NCBI RefSeq assembly: GCF_041908905.1
Contig: NZ_JAYREK010000016.1
Coordinates: 12,493-76,492 of the forward strand
Origin: Zoogloea sp041908905
GTDB taxonomy: Bacteria > Pseudomonadota > Gammaproteobacteria > Burkholderiales > Rhodocyclaceae
Reading direction: 5' to 3'
Length of the DNA: 64,000 nt
A program made the translations under genes and the position numbers. Positions 35,067-44,768 of the stretch are shown in pieces (the first letter of the stretch is position 1; the number at the start of each line of letters is the position of its first letter). The notes beneath the pieces are model-generated. The model was not told where the DNA came from. It saw nothing but the letters and a program-made list of their open reading frames with translations, and searched no databases.

Positions 35067-35090
35067 TTTGGCGATTCCTTGTGTTGGGGG

Positions 35091-36530
35091 TCAGAAGCCG
35101 AACTGGAACTGGGCCAGCAGGTCGTTGGTGGTCTTGTCGGTGGCTTCGAAGGTCGTGCGGTTGAGGTTCAGCTGGAACTTGCTGGTCTCGGCGAAGAACA
35201 CGTTGAGGCCCACGGTGTGCACCTTCACGGCGTCGCGGGGCGCGTCGGTGTTGGGGTCGAAGCGGTCGTAGCGGTAGAAGGGCTGGTAGGACTTCGGCCA
35301 CCAGTCGTCGTAGCGGCCCTGGGCGCGGTAGCCCTTCACGAACTGTTCGCCGATGTTGTAGAAGAAGGTGCCGGTGTGGGCGCGGCTGCGGCGTTCGGCC
35401 ACGCTGTAGGTGGCCTTGGTGCCGGTGGCGTATTCGTCGCGGCCGTCGGTGTATTCGTAGGTCACGCCGAAGGGGTGGTGGTTGTAGGCCACGTCGAAGC
35501 CGTAGCGGTCCTTCTTGCCCTTGTCCACCAGGTCGGCGCCGCTGTTCACGAAGACGTTCTGCTTGCCCCGGTAGATCGAGGCGCCGACGCTCAGCTGGCG
35601 CAGCCACGAGTTGTAGTCGGCCGGCAGGGTGAGGGCGACGCGGCCCACCAGATCCTTGTTGTTGTTGTCGTCCGACTTGTTGGGGCCGTTGCCATTCACC
35701 AGGCCGAAGGCGTAGGTGAGGATGGGTGCGCGGTAGTTGTAGCCGTAATCCACCACCGGGAAGGCGTCGCCGCGGAAGATCAGGCCCACCTGGCGGCGGG
35801 CCAGGTCGAGGTTGCCGAGCGAGGTGAACAGCGCGTTGTTGATCGTCGGCTTGAGGTCTTCAGTGGCCTGCACCTCCTGGCCAAAGGGCAAGAGCTGCTG
35901 GCCGAAGGTGACCGACAGCCGGCCGGTGTCGGCGCTGATGGTCGGCAGGATGTTGTAGGTGAGGTTGGCGTCGATCAGGTTGAGGAAGCTGTTGTTGGTG
36001 CCCTGCTGGGGCGAGGTGCCGAAGCGCAGGGTGTAGTCGAGGTTGCGGCCGTCCTCGTAGTCCTTGTAAAGGTTGCCGTTGAAGCCGATCAGCACGGCGC
36101 CCAGGTCGAAGGAGTTGTTGCGGCCCTTGACGGCGTTGGCGCTGTTGCCGTTGGTGTTGACCGCGGTGTCGGTGGCGCCGTAGCGGGCCTGGATCACCCC
36201 GCTCACGTTGAGGGCGCGGGCCGACAGGGCGGTGCGGGTATCCCGGTCGCGCTGTACCTGGTATTTGAAGTTCTCCAGGTCGGCCTGCAGGCCGTTGATG
36301 TCGTCCTTGCTCGCCACGTTCTCGTCGGGGGCGGCGGCGACAGTGCTCGGGGCGGTGGCGGGCTGGGCCTCCTTGACGGCCTGCAGCTGGCTTTGCAGGC
36401 TGCGCACGGACTCCTGCAGGGCCTTGAGCTGTTTTTCGAGTTCGGCGGTGCTGGGGGCGGCAATTGCCGGCGCGCCGAAGGCGGAGAAGATCAGCGCTGC
36501 AAGAAGGCGCTGGCGATGCGGGGTATTCAT
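35091..36530 (-). CDS. Outer-membrane porin with N-terminal coiled coil (DcaP-like)
   Basis: The 479-residue protein begins MNTPHRQRLLAALIFSAFGAPAIAAP, a signal peptide cleaved after AIA. A coiled coil (about residues 27-60, ELEKQLKALQESVRSLQSQLQAVKEA) precedes a predicted beta-barrel, and it ends in QFQFGF with the C-terminal aromatic needed for outer-membrane insertion. It is the first gene of the seven- or eight-gene arylsulfatase operon and sits about 95 bp downstream of a sigma-54 promoter. It probably admits sulfate esters to the periplasm. Confidence 0.85.
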   Translation of the reverse strand: MNTPHRQRLLAALIFSAFGAPAIAAPSTAELEKQLKALQESVRSLQSQLQAVKEAQPATAPSTVAAAPDENVASKDDINGLQADLENFKYQVQRDRDTRTALSARALNVSGVIQARYGATDTAVNTNGNSANAVKGRNNSFDLGAVLIGFNGNLYKDYEDGRNLDYTLRFGTSPQQGTNNSFLNLIDANLTYNILPTISADTGRLSVTFGQQLLPFGQEVQATEDLKPTINNALFTSLGNLDLARRQVGLIFRGDAFPVVDYGYNYRAPILTYAFGLVNGNGPNKSDDNNNKDLVGRVALTLPADYNSWLRQLSVGASIYRGKQNVFVNSGADLVDKGKKDRYGFDVAYNHHPFGVTYEYTDGRDEYATGTKATYSVAERRSRAHTGTFFYNIGEQFVKGYRAQGRYDDWWPKSYQPFYRYDRFDPNTDAPRDAVKVHTVGLNVFFAETSKFQLNLNRTTFEATDKTTNDLLAQFQFGF

Positions 36531-36624
36531 TTTATTTTCCCTTGGGGTAATGGCTGGCGTGAGCCGTTTTATCTGCGCCAATTCCTGGGTTTGAGTCCGG
36601 AATTGCGGGTGGCCGTTTTTTAAT

Positions 36625-36640
36625 AGCACGTCGCGTGCCA
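36625..36640 (-). promoter_or_regulatory. Sigma-54 promoter of the porin-arylsulfatase operon
   Basis: On the minus strand TGGCACGCGACGTGCT shows GG at -24 and GC at -12 with exactly 10 bp between, and a perfect TGGCACG. It lies 95 bp before the porin start codon. Confidence 0.8.
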
Positions 36641-36689
36641 GCTCGATTTGGCGGGAAATAGGGGGTAAATGGGCGTTTCCAGTGGGGCG

Positions 36690-36739
36690 CTGTCGGGTTT
36701 TGCACAGTTGCACCGCACAAATTGTCGTGCGCCGCACAA
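36690..36739. promoter_or_regulatory. Paired activator sites upstream of the porin promoter
   Basis: Two palindromes, CTGT-N10-ACAG (36690-36707) and TTGT-N10-ACAA (36722-36739), start 32 bp apart. The proximal one begins 49 bp upstream of the -24 element. They are probable binding sites for the sigma-54 activator encoded at 39354-40445. Confidence 0.7.
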
Positions 36740-36751
36740 TTGGAATTTGAT

Positions 36752-36755
36752 CAAA
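36752..36755. repeat. Left target-site duplication of the IS element
   Basis: CAAA directly before the left inverted repeat, repeated as CAAA at 38033-38036 after the right one. Confidence 0.8.
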
Positions 36756-38032
36756 GGGCACCTCGAAAAACCTCGACTCGCCCACCCTTGGTAAACTTAC
36801 ACCGTTCTGAATCCGCCCCGAGCCGACTCCGATGAAACCGCGCAGCGCCATCAAGACCGACCTGTTCGCCGACGAACACCACCGCAAGAAGATCGACACC
36901 CTGGGCGACCCGCTCGCCGAGATCGAGTCGTACATCGACTTCGCGACACTGGCAGCCGAGGTGGATCGCATCGCGCCCCGGCCGGTCAGCCCTCAGGGTG
37001 GCCGCCCGCCGTATCCAACCGAAACGATGGTGCGCATCCTGGTCCTGAAGCGGCTGTACAACCTGTCGGACGAGCAGATGGAGTATCAACTGCTCGACCG
37101 CATGAGCTACAAGCGCTTCTGCGGGCTGGCGAACGCGACGAACATTCCTGATCGCACCACGGTCTGGACCTTCGAGAACCGCATCGGCGAAGCGGGCGCG
37201 AAGGCGCTGTTCGACGGCGTCTCGGCGCAGCTGCTCAAGAAGGGCTTCATCGCCCGGGGCGGGCAGATCATCGACGCGACCCTGGTGCCGGCGCCCAAGC
37301 AGCACACCAGTCGGGGCGAGAAGGCGCTCATCGAGCAAGGCGCAATGCCGGCCGGCTGGAAGCCCGCCAAGCGGCGCCAGAAGGACCTGGACGCCACCTG
37401 GACCAAGAAGCACGGGAAGAGCCACTTCGGCTACAAGCTCTCCATCAACGTCGACGCGAAGTACAAGATCATCCGCAAGATCGAGACCGACACGGCGAGC
37501 ACCCACGACAGCCAGCACTTCGACAACGTGTTCGACACGGTCAACACCAGCCGGGACGTCTATGCCGACCGGGGCTATCCGTCGGCGGAGCGGGAAGCCT
37601 GGCTGAAGGAAAACGGCTTTCGCAACCAGATCCAGCGCAAGGGCCATCGCAACAAGCCGCTGTCTGACTGCCAGCAGCGGCGCAACCAGCGCATCGCCAA
37701 GACGCGCGCGGGTCGAGCACGTGTTCGGGGCCATCGACCAGATGGGCGGCAAGCTGCTTCGCACCATCGGCCAGGCGCGGGCGAACTTTGCGCTGACGAT
37801 GATGGCGGCCTGCTACAACCTGAAGCGGCTGGTTTATTTCCAGAAAGCCGGAATCAAGGCCTTCTGACGCCCGAAATGGGCCGAATCGCCGCAGCCCGAG
37901 GCGATTCGAGGCAAAAACGGGACGGCACCGCCGAAGAAGGCGGTGAGTTGCCGAAGGAATTGAACCAGATTCGGTCGCGATCATCGTTGCGCGGCGGGAT
38001 TTACTGAAAACCTCGGGTTATTCGAGGTGCCC
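36756..38032 (+). mobile_element. IS5-family insertion sequence, 1277 bp
   Basis: The ends are inverted repeats: left GGGCACCTCGAAAAACC, right (complement) GGGCACCTCGAATAACC, 16 of 17 positions identical. The element is flanked by 4-bp CAAA duplications. It carries one transposase gene, now frameshifted. It sits between the divergent porin operon and dioxygenase 1, in the space between their regulatory regions. The clean ends and exact duplications point to recent insertion. Confidence 0.92.
36832..37867 (+). pseudogene. IS5-family DDE transposase, frameshifted
   Basis: The product would be about 345 residues and cut and paste the element. The frame starts MKPRSAIKTDLFADEHHRKK and holds the catalytic Asp regions IIDATLVPAP and VYADRGYPS. 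At about 37702-37712 (in the run ACGCGCGCGGGTCGAG) the frame is lost by one extra or two missing bases. The true continuation, RVEHVFGAIDQMGGKLLRTIG with the catalytic Glu, is in the next frame and stops at 37867. Without correction the product lacks the third catalytic residue. Programmed frameshifting is known in some IS5 relatives but not at this point. Confidence 0.85.
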
Positions 38033-38036
38033 CAAA
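38033..38036. repeat. Right target-site duplication of the IS element
   Basis: CAAA directly after the right inverted repeat, matching 36752-36755. Confidence 0.8.
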
Positions 38037-38105
38037 GCAATCCATTTATTTGGATAAGGCAGGGCGCCGGATGGGGTGCTCATTGGATTCTTTTCCAGAA
38101 TCTCG

Positions 38106-38154
38106 CTGTCGCCGATGCGGCAGGCTGCGGGCGGGGCTGTCCGGATTGCGACAG
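38106..38154. promoter_or_regulatory. Paired activator sites upstream of dioxygenase 1
   Basis: Two palindromes, CTGT-N10-GCAG (38106-38123) and CTGT-N10-ACAG (38137-38154), start 31 bp apart. The proximal one ends 72 bp before the -24 element. Confidence 0.75.
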
Positions 38155-38226
38155 GGTGTCCTGGACGGGAATCGATATTGGTCGAATTTCTCTTTTGAAA
38201 CAGTGCCCAGCCTTGGTTTTAAAAGC

Positions 38227-38242
38227 GGGCACGGTTTCTGCT
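38227..38242 (+). promoter_or_regulatory. Sigma-54 promoter of dioxygenase 1
   Basis: GGGCACGGTTTCTGCT has GG and GC separated by 10 bp. It lies 49 bp before the start codon. Confidence 0.75.
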
Positions 38243-38291
38243 GAAGCGTTGGGCGAGGGAAATCCCCCTTTCAATCTTTCAGGAGAATCCA

Positions 38292-39227
38292 ATGAGCCAG
38301 ATTCAAATCGTTCCCGTCGCCGGCCGTATCGGTGCGGAAATCTGCGGCGTCAAGCTGTCGGCCGATCTTCCCCACGAGGTCGCCGAGGCGATCCGCGAGG
38401 CGTGGAGAAAGTACAAGGTGATCTTCTTCCGCGGCCAGGATCACCTCGACAATGCCAGCCAGGAAGCGCTCGCCAGCCTGTTTGGTGACGGGGTGGCCCA
38501 TCCGACGGTGCCGGTGGCCGCCGACAGCCGGTTCATCCTTGAACTCGATTCCCACCGCGGCGGCCGCGCCAATAGCTGGCACACCGACGTGACTTTCGAT
38601 GTGGCCTATCCGAAGGCCTCAATCCTGCGCGCCATCATCGTCCCAGAGGCCGGTGGCGACACCGTGTGGGCCAATACCGCCACGGCCTACGCCGACCTGC
38701 CGCCGAATCTCAAGGTATTGGCCGACAAATTGTGGGCGATTCACACCAATGATTACGACTACGCGGCCTTCTACCAGGACCCGGACGAACATCAGCGCAG
38801 CGGTTATCGCGAGGTCTTCCGGCGCACGGTGTACGAGACGCGGCACCCGGTGGTGCATGTACACCCCGAAACCGGCGAGCGTAACCTGCTGCTGGGCCAT
38901 TTCATCAAGCGCTTCGAGGGCCTGAACGCCAGCGATTCGGCCCAGCTCTTCAGCGTGCTGCAGAACCACGTGATCCGCCTCGAGAACACCGTGCGCTGGC
39001 GCTGGCAGGCTGGCGACGTGGCAATCTGGGACAACCGCGCGACCCAGCACTATGCGATCAACGACTACGGCGACGCCCACCGGGTGATGCGCCGGGTGAC
39101 CGTCGATGGCGACGTGCCGGTGAGCGTCGACGGCGAACTCAGCCGCAGCCTGAGCGTCACGCCGCGCAATGCGGAGGCCGCCAATGGCACCAATGGCGCC
39201 ACGGCCGAATTGAACGTCGCCGCCTAG
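38292..39227 (+). CDS. Alpha-ketoglutarate-dependent alkylsulfatase/sulfonate dioxygenase (AtsK/TauD type)
   Basis: The 311-residue Fe(II) enzyme uses 2-oxoglutarate and O2 to hydroxylate the carbon bearing the sulfur group, releasing sulfate or sulfite. Iron ligands are visible as H97-x-D99 in SWHTDVTF and H253 in WDNRATQHYAINDY; the 2-oxoglutarate-binding Arg is in HRVMRRVT (about R268). The segment LASLFGDGVAHPTVP is typical of alkylsulfatase AtsK rather than taurine dioxygenase. A ribosome-binding site, AGGAGAAT, precedes the ATG. It is monocistronic, ended by a strong terminator. Confidence 0.88.
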   Translation: MSQIQIVPVAGRIGAEICGVKLSADLPHEVAEAIREAWRKYKVIFFRGQDHLDNASQEALASLFGDGVAHPTVPVAADSRFILELDSHRGGRANSWHTDVTFDVAYPKASILRAIIVPEAGGDTVWANTATAYADLPPNLKVLADKLWAIHTNDYDYAAFYQDPDEHQRSGYREVFRRTVYETRHPVVHVHPETGERNLLLGHFIKRFEGLNASDSAQLFSVLQNHVIRLENTVRWRWQAGDVAIWDNRATQHYAINDYGDAHRVMRRVTVDGDVPVSVDGELSRSLSVTPRNAEAANGTNGATAELNVAA

Positions 39228-39236
39228 CAAATGAAC

Positions 39237-39262
39237 AACGGCAGGCCGCGGGGCCTGCCGTT
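39237..39262. terminator. Terminator between dioxygenase 1 and the convergent regulator
   Basis: AACGGCAGGCC and GGCCTGCCGTT form a perfect 11-bp stem with a GCGG loop, 10 bp after the stop. Confidence 0.8.
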
Positions 39263-39353
39263 CCTGTGTGAAGCGGAGCCGATTCTGGAATGGGAAGCAG
39301 AGAAGGGCCGATGCTCTCGCCGGGGAAGCGTCGGCTATTTGAATGAAACGCCC

Positions 39354-40445
<1,092 letters not shown>

Positions 40446-40460
40446 GGTGGATCCTTCTAT

Positions 40461-40676
40461 TTACAGCTTGGCCAGCGATACTTCGGTGGATTTGACGAAG
40501 GCGATCACCTCGCTGCCCACCGCCAGCTCGAGATCCTTCACCGAGCGGGTGGTAATTACCGAGGTGACGATGCCGGACGGCGTGGCGACGTCGATTTCTG
40601 AAAGCACCGGGCCTTCGATGATTTCCGAAATGGTGCCGCGGAATTGGTTGCGGACATTGATCGATTTGATGGACAT
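40461..40676 (-). CDS. Molbindin-type Mop/TOBE domain protein
   Basis: This 71-residue protein is a single Mop domain: MSIKSINVRNQFRGTISEIIEGPVLSEIDVATPSGIVTSVITTRSVKDLELAVGSEVIAFVKSTEVSLAKL. Molbindins bind molybdate or other oxyanions such as sulfate/tungstate as hexamers. The placement directly before the sigma-54 activator, in the same transcript, makes an oxyanion-sensing link to the sulfur regulon worth considering. That is inference. Confidence 0.88.
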   Translation of the reverse strand: MSIKSINVRNQFRGTISEIIEGPVLSEIDVATPSGIVTSVITTRSVKDLELAVGSEVIAFVKSTEVSLAKL

Positions 40677-40791
40677 GGCGGATTCCTTATTGGCTGGATG
40701 AAAGGCCGAAGTGCCTCTCGATGGGCTCACTTTACCGGACGGCATTGCGCGGGCGAACCATATTTTCCTGAATTGGATATCCGATTTTCTT

Positions 40792-40840
40792 CTGTGTGAT
40801 TTCCGGCAGCCTGCGCGGGGGGGCGCGGGGTTTTGCACAG
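40792..40840. promoter_or_regulatory. Paired activator sites upstream of dioxygenase 2
   Basis: CTGT-N10-GCAG (40792-40809) and the half-conserved GCGC-N10-ACAG (40823-40840) start 31 bp apart. The proximal site ends 63 bp before the -24 element. The proximal copy shares the word GGGTTTTGCACAG with the porin site. Confidence 0.7.
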
Positions 40841-40903
40841 CGGGGCCGCGCGAGCGCGCCGGTAATTTGCGGAATCCGTTGAATAAAAAGGATTTTTCGA
40901 GGC

Positions 40904-40919
40904 TGGCACGCTTGCTGCT
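40904..40919 (+). promoter_or_regulatory. Sigma-54 promoter of dioxygenase 2
   Basis: TGGCACGCTTGCTGCT has GG and GC 10 bp apart and a perfect TGGCACG. It lies 55 bp before the start codon. Confidence 0.85.
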
Positions 40920-40974
40920 GTATTGGCTCAGCCGCCACTCCGGCGCTCATTTCAATTCAACCCGAGGACTTGCC

Positions 40975-41907
40975 ATGACCGATGTTTCCCAATTGTTCCG
41001 CGCGCTCGCCGCCGCTCCGACCTGGGTCGCGACCCAGCCCCAGACCCTCGCCGACGTGACCATCACCCCGACCGGCGGGGCCCTCGGCGCCGTGGTGACC
41101 GGCCTCGATGCCGCCCGACCCCTCTCCGGCGAGCTGGTACTGGCCCTGAAGCGCGCCTTGCACGACCACCTGATCCTGATCTTCAAGGGCCAGCAGCTCG
41201 AGGACGAGGCTTTCCTGCGCTTCGCGAGCTACTTCGGCGGCATCTTCCGTCCGCCGGCCGAGGTGCCGGTGCTGGCCAGCCAGGCCGCCACCGGCCTGCC
41301 GCCGGACGTGGTGCCGGTCTCCAACGCGGTGGGCCAGGGCGACTACACCGGCCACGGCGAGCTGACCGCCCACGTGGATCACCAATGGACGCCCCAGCCC
41401 TCCAGCGGCTCGCTGCTTTACGCCATCGAGATCCCCAAGAGCGGCGGCCAGACCAGCTGGTACAACACCGTGCAGGCCTACGCGGACCTCGATGCGGAGA
41501 CCCGCAGCGAGATCGACCAGCTCCAGCTCATCACCTACAACCCCTTCCTGCGCCCCTTCGACGGCAGCCCGCGGCCGCTCTACCGCTATGCCGACCAGCC
41601 GCGCATCGGCCAGGGCTTTCCGCATCCGCTGGTGCGCACCCACCCGGAGAGCGGGCGGCGCAGCCTGTTCCTGAGCGACAAGACCGAGGTCGAGGTGGTG
41701 GGCTATCCCGACGAACGCGGCGCGCGCCTCGTCGAGCGCCTGCGCGCCCACCTCGCGCGCCCCGAGTACCGCTACGAGCACGACTGGGAGGTGGGCGACA
41801 TCGTGTACTGGGACAACCAGACCACCCTGCATTCGCGGCGCGCCTTCGACCCGTCGGAGCGCCGGCTGCTGAAGCGTGTCAGCCTGGCCGGCGGGCGGCC
41901 TTTCTGA
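40975..41907 (+). CDS. TauD/TfdA-family 2-oxoglutarate dioxygenase
   Basis: A 310-residue Fe(II)/2-oxoglutarate dioxygenase, divergent from the mop-activator genes. Iron ligands are H133-x-D135 in LTAHVDHQW and H286 in WDNQTTLHSRRAF; the Arg of ERRLLKRVS binds the co-substrate. It lacks the AtsK-like segment of dioxygenase 1 and is only distantly similar to it, so it probably attacks a different organosulfur (or other) substrate. The start is ATG 40975 behind GAGGACTTGCC. The sigma-54 promoter and paired sites place it in the sulfur regulon. Confidence 0.85.
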   Translation: MTDVSQLFRALAAAPTWVATQPQTLADVTITPTGGALGAVVTGLDAARPLSGELVLALKRALHDHLILIFKGQQLEDEAFLRFASYFGGIFRPPAEVPVLASQAATGLPPDVVPVSNAVGQGDYTGHGELTAHVDHQWTPQPSSGSLLYAIEIPKSGGQTSWYNTVQAYADLDAETRSEIDQLQLITYNPFLRPFDGSPRPLYRYADQPRIGQGFPHPLVRTHPESGRRSLFLSDKTEVEVVGYPDERGARLVERLRAHLARPEYRYEHDWEVGDIVYWDNQTTLHSRRAFDPSERRLLKRVSLAGGRPF

Positions 41908-41911
41908 GCGG

Positions 41912-41930
41912 GGCGGGGGCCGTCCCCGCC
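41912..41930 (+). terminator. Hairpin after dioxygenase 2
   Basis: GGCGGGG and CCCCGCC form a 7-bp stem 5 bp after the stop. It is GC-rich and not followed by a clear T-tract, so it is a weak candidate. Confidence 0.4.
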
Positions 41931-42046
41931 GGCTGCGTCCTTTACCTCTGGAAAGCAGCGGCTACTATCAGACGAGGGCCACCCGGGTGCCCGCCAGGGG
42001 AGACGGGTGGGCGATGCCGCGGTTTCAACCTTCCAGGAGACGCCCC

Positions 42047-42646
42047 ATGTCCAAAGTCCTCGTGCTGTATTACTCCACCTACGGTCACATCGAGACCATG
42101 GCCGCCGCCGTGGCGGAGGGGGCCCGCTCCACCGGCGCCAGCGTCGATGTGAAGCGGGTGCCGGAAACGGTGCCCGAGGCCATCGCCGGGCCGGCCCACT
42201 TCAAGCTGGACCAGGCGGCGCCGGTGGCCGCCGTGGCCGACCTGGAGCACTACGATGCGATCATCGTGGGCTGCCCGACCCGCTTCGGCCGCCTGCCTTC
42301 GCAGATGGCCAGCTTCCTCGACCAGGCGGGCGGGCTGTGGGCGCGTGGCGCGCTCAACGGCAAGGTCGGCGGCGCCTTCACCTCCACCGCCACCCAGCAC
42401 GGCGGCCAGGAGGTGACCCTGTTCTCGGTGATCACCAACCTGCTGCATTTCGGGATGGTCATCGTCGGGCTGCCCTACAGCTTCCAGGGGCAGATGAGCA
42501 TCGACGAGATCGTCGGCGGCAGCCCCTACGGGGCGACGACCATCGCCGGCGGCCAGGGCCAGCGCCAGCCGAGCGCCATCGAGCTGGACGGCGCTCGCCA
42601 CCAGGGCCGGCTGATCGCGGAGACGGCCAACAAGCTGTTTGGCTGA
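42047..42646 (+). CDS. wrbA: NAD(P)H:quinone oxidoreductase WrbA
   Basis: The 199-residue flavodoxin-like FMN enzyme reduces quinones by two electrons, avoiding semiquinone radicals. It starts MSKVLVLYYSTYGHIETMA and has the WrbA-typical GCPTRFGRLPSQMASFLDQ and GGSPYGATTIAGGQGQRQPS. AGGAGA precedes the ATG. It heads a group of redox-stress genes (azoR, pirin, yceI). Confidence 0.95.
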   Translation: MSKVLVLYYSTYGHIETMAAAVAEGARSTGASVDVKRVPETVPEAIAGPAHFKLDQAAPVAAVADLEHYDAIIVGCPTRFGRLPSQMASFLDQAGGLWARGALNGKVGGAFTSTATQHGGQEVTLFSVITNLLHFGMVIVGLPYSFQGQMSIDEIVGGSPYGATTIAGGQGQRQPSAIELDGARHQGRLIAETANKLFG

Positions 42647-42675
42647 CGAGGCGCGACGCCGCCGCCTGTAAACGC

Positions 42676-42701
42676 CGACGGGCCGCGCAGGCGGCCCGTC
42701 G
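42676..42701. terminator. Bidirectional terminator between wrbA and azoR
   Basis: CGACGGGCCGC and GCGGCCCGTCG pair as an 11-bp stem with a 4-nt loop, between two convergent genes. Confidence 0.75.
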
Positions 42702-42759
42702 TGCTGCAAGGTCTTCACCCCGGGCGGCCGTCAAGCCGCTGCCCGGGGCTGCCGGCCGG

Positions 42760-43356
42760 TCAGGCCAGCGCGGCGATCGCGGCTTCGGCTTCGGCAAAGG
42801 CCTTGTCGGCGGCCTCGGGGCCCATCGCCAGGCCCTCGGCGTAGATGAATTCCACGTCGGTCATGCCCAGGAAGCCCAGCACGCCCTTGAGGTAGGGCAC
42901 CTGGGAGTCGGCCGGGGTGTCGCGGTAGACGCCGCCGCGGGCCAGGGCCACATACACCTTCTTGCCCTTGACGAGGCCCTCGGGGCCGTTCTCGGTATAG
43001 CGGAAGGTGACGCCGGCCCGGGCGATGGCGTCGATCCAGGTCTTGAGCTGCACCGGCACACCGAAGTTGTACATCGGCACGCCCAGCACGATCGCGTCGG
43101 CGGACTGCAGCTGGGCGATCAGCGCGTCGTCGAGGGCGACGCGGGCGGCCTGCTCGGGGCTGCGCTGCTCGGCGGGGGTGAACAGCGCGCCGAGGGCGGC
43201 TTCGTCGAGCACCGGGTGCGGGTGGGCGGCCAGGTCGCGCAGCTCGACCACGGCGCCGGGGTTGGCGGCCTTCAGGCGGGTGGTGATGGCGTCGGCCAGG
43301 CGGGTGGAATTGGCGCCGGCGGAGCGGGCGCTGCTGTTGATCTGCAGGATCTTCAT
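42760..43356 (-). CDS. azoR: FMN-dependent NADH azoreductase/quinone reductase
   Basis: A 198-residue AzoR-type flavoenzyme that reduces quinones and azo compounds. It has MKILQINSSARSAGANSTRLA (phosphate-binding loop for FMN), VPMYNFGVPVQLKTWIDAIARAGVTFRYT (about residue 92) and a C-terminal GPEAADKAFAEAEAAIAAL. It lies 17 bp downstream of the pirin gene and is probably co-transcribed with it. Confidence 0.93.
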   Translation of the reverse strand: MKILQINSSARSAGANSTRLADAITTRLKAANPGAVVELRDLAAHPHPVLDEAALGALFTPAEQRSPEQAARVALDDALIAQLQSADAIVLGVPMYNFGVPVQLKTWIDAIARAGVTFRYTENGPEGLVKGKKVYVALARGGVYRDTPADSQVPYLKGVLGFLGMTDVEFIYAEGLAMGPEAADKAFAEAEAAIAALA

Positions 43357-43373
43357 GGGCTTTTTCTCGTGGG

Positions 43374-44093
43374 TCAGAAATCGGGCAGTTCGTTGGGGCG
43401 GAGGTCGAAGACCAGCACTTCGGCGTTGGCGCCGTGGCTGAGTTCGATTGTGTCGGCGTCGCGCAGGCGGGCACCGTCGCCGGCCTGCATCGGGTGGCCA
43501 TTGACGACCAGGGCGCCGCGGGCGAGGTGCACGTAGGCGTGGCGGCCGGGGGGCAGCGCGAGGGTGTGCGCCTCGGGGCCGTCGAACAGGCCGGCGTACA
43601 CGCGGGCGTCCTGATACACGCCCAGCGAGCCGTCGGTGCCATCCGGCGAGATGATCAGGCGCAGGCGGCCGCGCTTCTCGTCGGCGCCGAAATGACGCTG
43701 CTGGTAGCGGGGTTCGACGCCCTGGCGGTCGGGCACGATCCAGATCTGCAGGAAGTGCACCGGCGCGCTGGTGGAGGCGTTGAACTCGCTGTGGCGGATG
43801 CCGCTGCCGGCGCTCATCATCTGCACGTCGCCGGGGCGGATCACCGAGCCGGTGCCCATCGAGTCCTGGTGGGCGAGGGCGCCGTCGAGCACATACGAGA
43901 AGATCTCCATGTCCCGGTGCGGGTGGGTGCCGAAGCCCTGGCCGGGAGCCACGCGGTCGTCGTTGATCACCAGCAGGTCGGAGAAGCCGACCTGCCGCGG
44001 GTCGTGGTAGTGGCCGAAGGAGAAGGTGTGACGCGAATCGAGCCAGCCGAAGTTTGCGATGCCGCGCTCGGCGGCGGGTCTCAGTTCGAACAT
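43374..44093 (-). CDS. Pirin-family bicupin protein
   Basis: This 239-residue pirin relative has the N-terminal cupin signature FGHYHDPRQVGFSDLLVINDDRVAPGQGFGTHPHRDMEIFSYVL (metal-binding His) and YQQRHFGADEKRGRLRLI in the middle. Bacterial pirins such as YhhW can show quercetinase-like activity. The nearby azoR suggests work on quinones or aromatic oxidants. Confidence 0.93.
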   Translation of the reverse strand: MFELRPAAERGIANFGWLDSRHTFSFGHYHDPRQVGFSDLLVINDDRVAPGQGFGTHPHRDMEIFSYVLDGALAHQDSMGTGSVIRPGDVQMMSAGSGIRHSEFNASTSAPVHFLQIWIVPDRQGVEPRYQQRHFGADEKRGRLRLIISPDGTDGSLGVYQDARVYAGLFDGPEAHTLALPPGRHAYVHLARGALVVNGHPMQAGDGARLRDADTIELSHGANAEVLVFDLRPNELPDF

Positions 44094-44166
44094 GGAATCT
44101 CCTTTCGGTGTTGCCGGGCGCTGCCGCCTGCGGGTGGAAACTGCGGGTGGCAGCGCCGGTGGGTCA

Positions 44167-44742
44167 TCAGCCCTTGATCGCTTCGAGGGAGATGGTGATG
44201 GTCACGTCGTCGCCCACGTGGGGGGCGTACTTGCCGGCGTTGAAGTCGGTGCGCTTGACGACCACGCTGGCGTCGGCGCCGATGGCGTCCTTCTTGAGCA
44301 TCGGGTGCGGCATCGCCACGTAGTGGTTCACCTTGAGGGTCACCGGCTTGGTGACGCCCTTGATGGTCAGGTCGCCATTGATCGACACCGGCTTGTCGCC
44401 CTTGAAGACCACCTTGGTGGACTTGAAGGTGGCGGTCGGGTACTTGGCGGTATCCAGGAAATCCTCGCCCTGGATGTGCTCGTTGAAGGTGTCATAGCCG
44501 GTATCCACCGACTTCATGTCGATCACCACATCCACGGCGCCGGTCTTGGCGGCCTTGTCGAGGGTCACGGTGCCGGTGGTCTTGTTGAACTTGGACAGCT
44601 GGGTGGACATGCCGAAGTGGCTGTACGAGAAGCGCGCGAAGGTGTGGGTGCTGTCCACGTTGTAGGTTTCCGGCGCGGCGAAGGCGGGCACGGCAGCGGC
44701 GGAGATGGCGAGGGCTGCGATGAGCTGGTTGATCTTTTTCAT
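44167..44742 (-). CDS. YceI-family periplasmic lipid-binding protein, copy 1
   Basis: A 191-residue exported protein: signal MKKINQLIAALAISAAAVPAFAAPE, then ETYNVDSTHTFARFSYSHFGMSTQLSKFNKTTGTV. YceI proteins form an extended lipocalin-like barrel that holds polyisoprenoids such as ubiquinone. It lies 26 bp downstream of a second yceI gene, and AGGAGTCATC precedes its ATG. Confidence 0.93.
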   Translation of the reverse strand: MKKINQLIAALAISAAAVPAFAAPETYNVDSTHTFARFSYSHFGMSTQLSKFNKTTGTVTLDKAAKTGAVDVVIDMKSVDTGYDTFNEHIQGEDFLDTAKYPTATFKSTKVVFKGDKPVSINGDLTIKGVTKPVTLKVNHYVAMPHPMLKKDAIGADASVVVKRTDFNAGKYAPHVGDDVTITISLEAIKG

Positions 44743-44768
44743 GATGACTCCTGTAGGGGGTTGCTGAT

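Noticed and set aside
40741..40760. A sigma-54 promoter on the minus strand for the mop-activator pair
   Set aside because: The nearest GC...CC arrangement has 9 bp instead of 10 between the elements and lacks TGGCAC.
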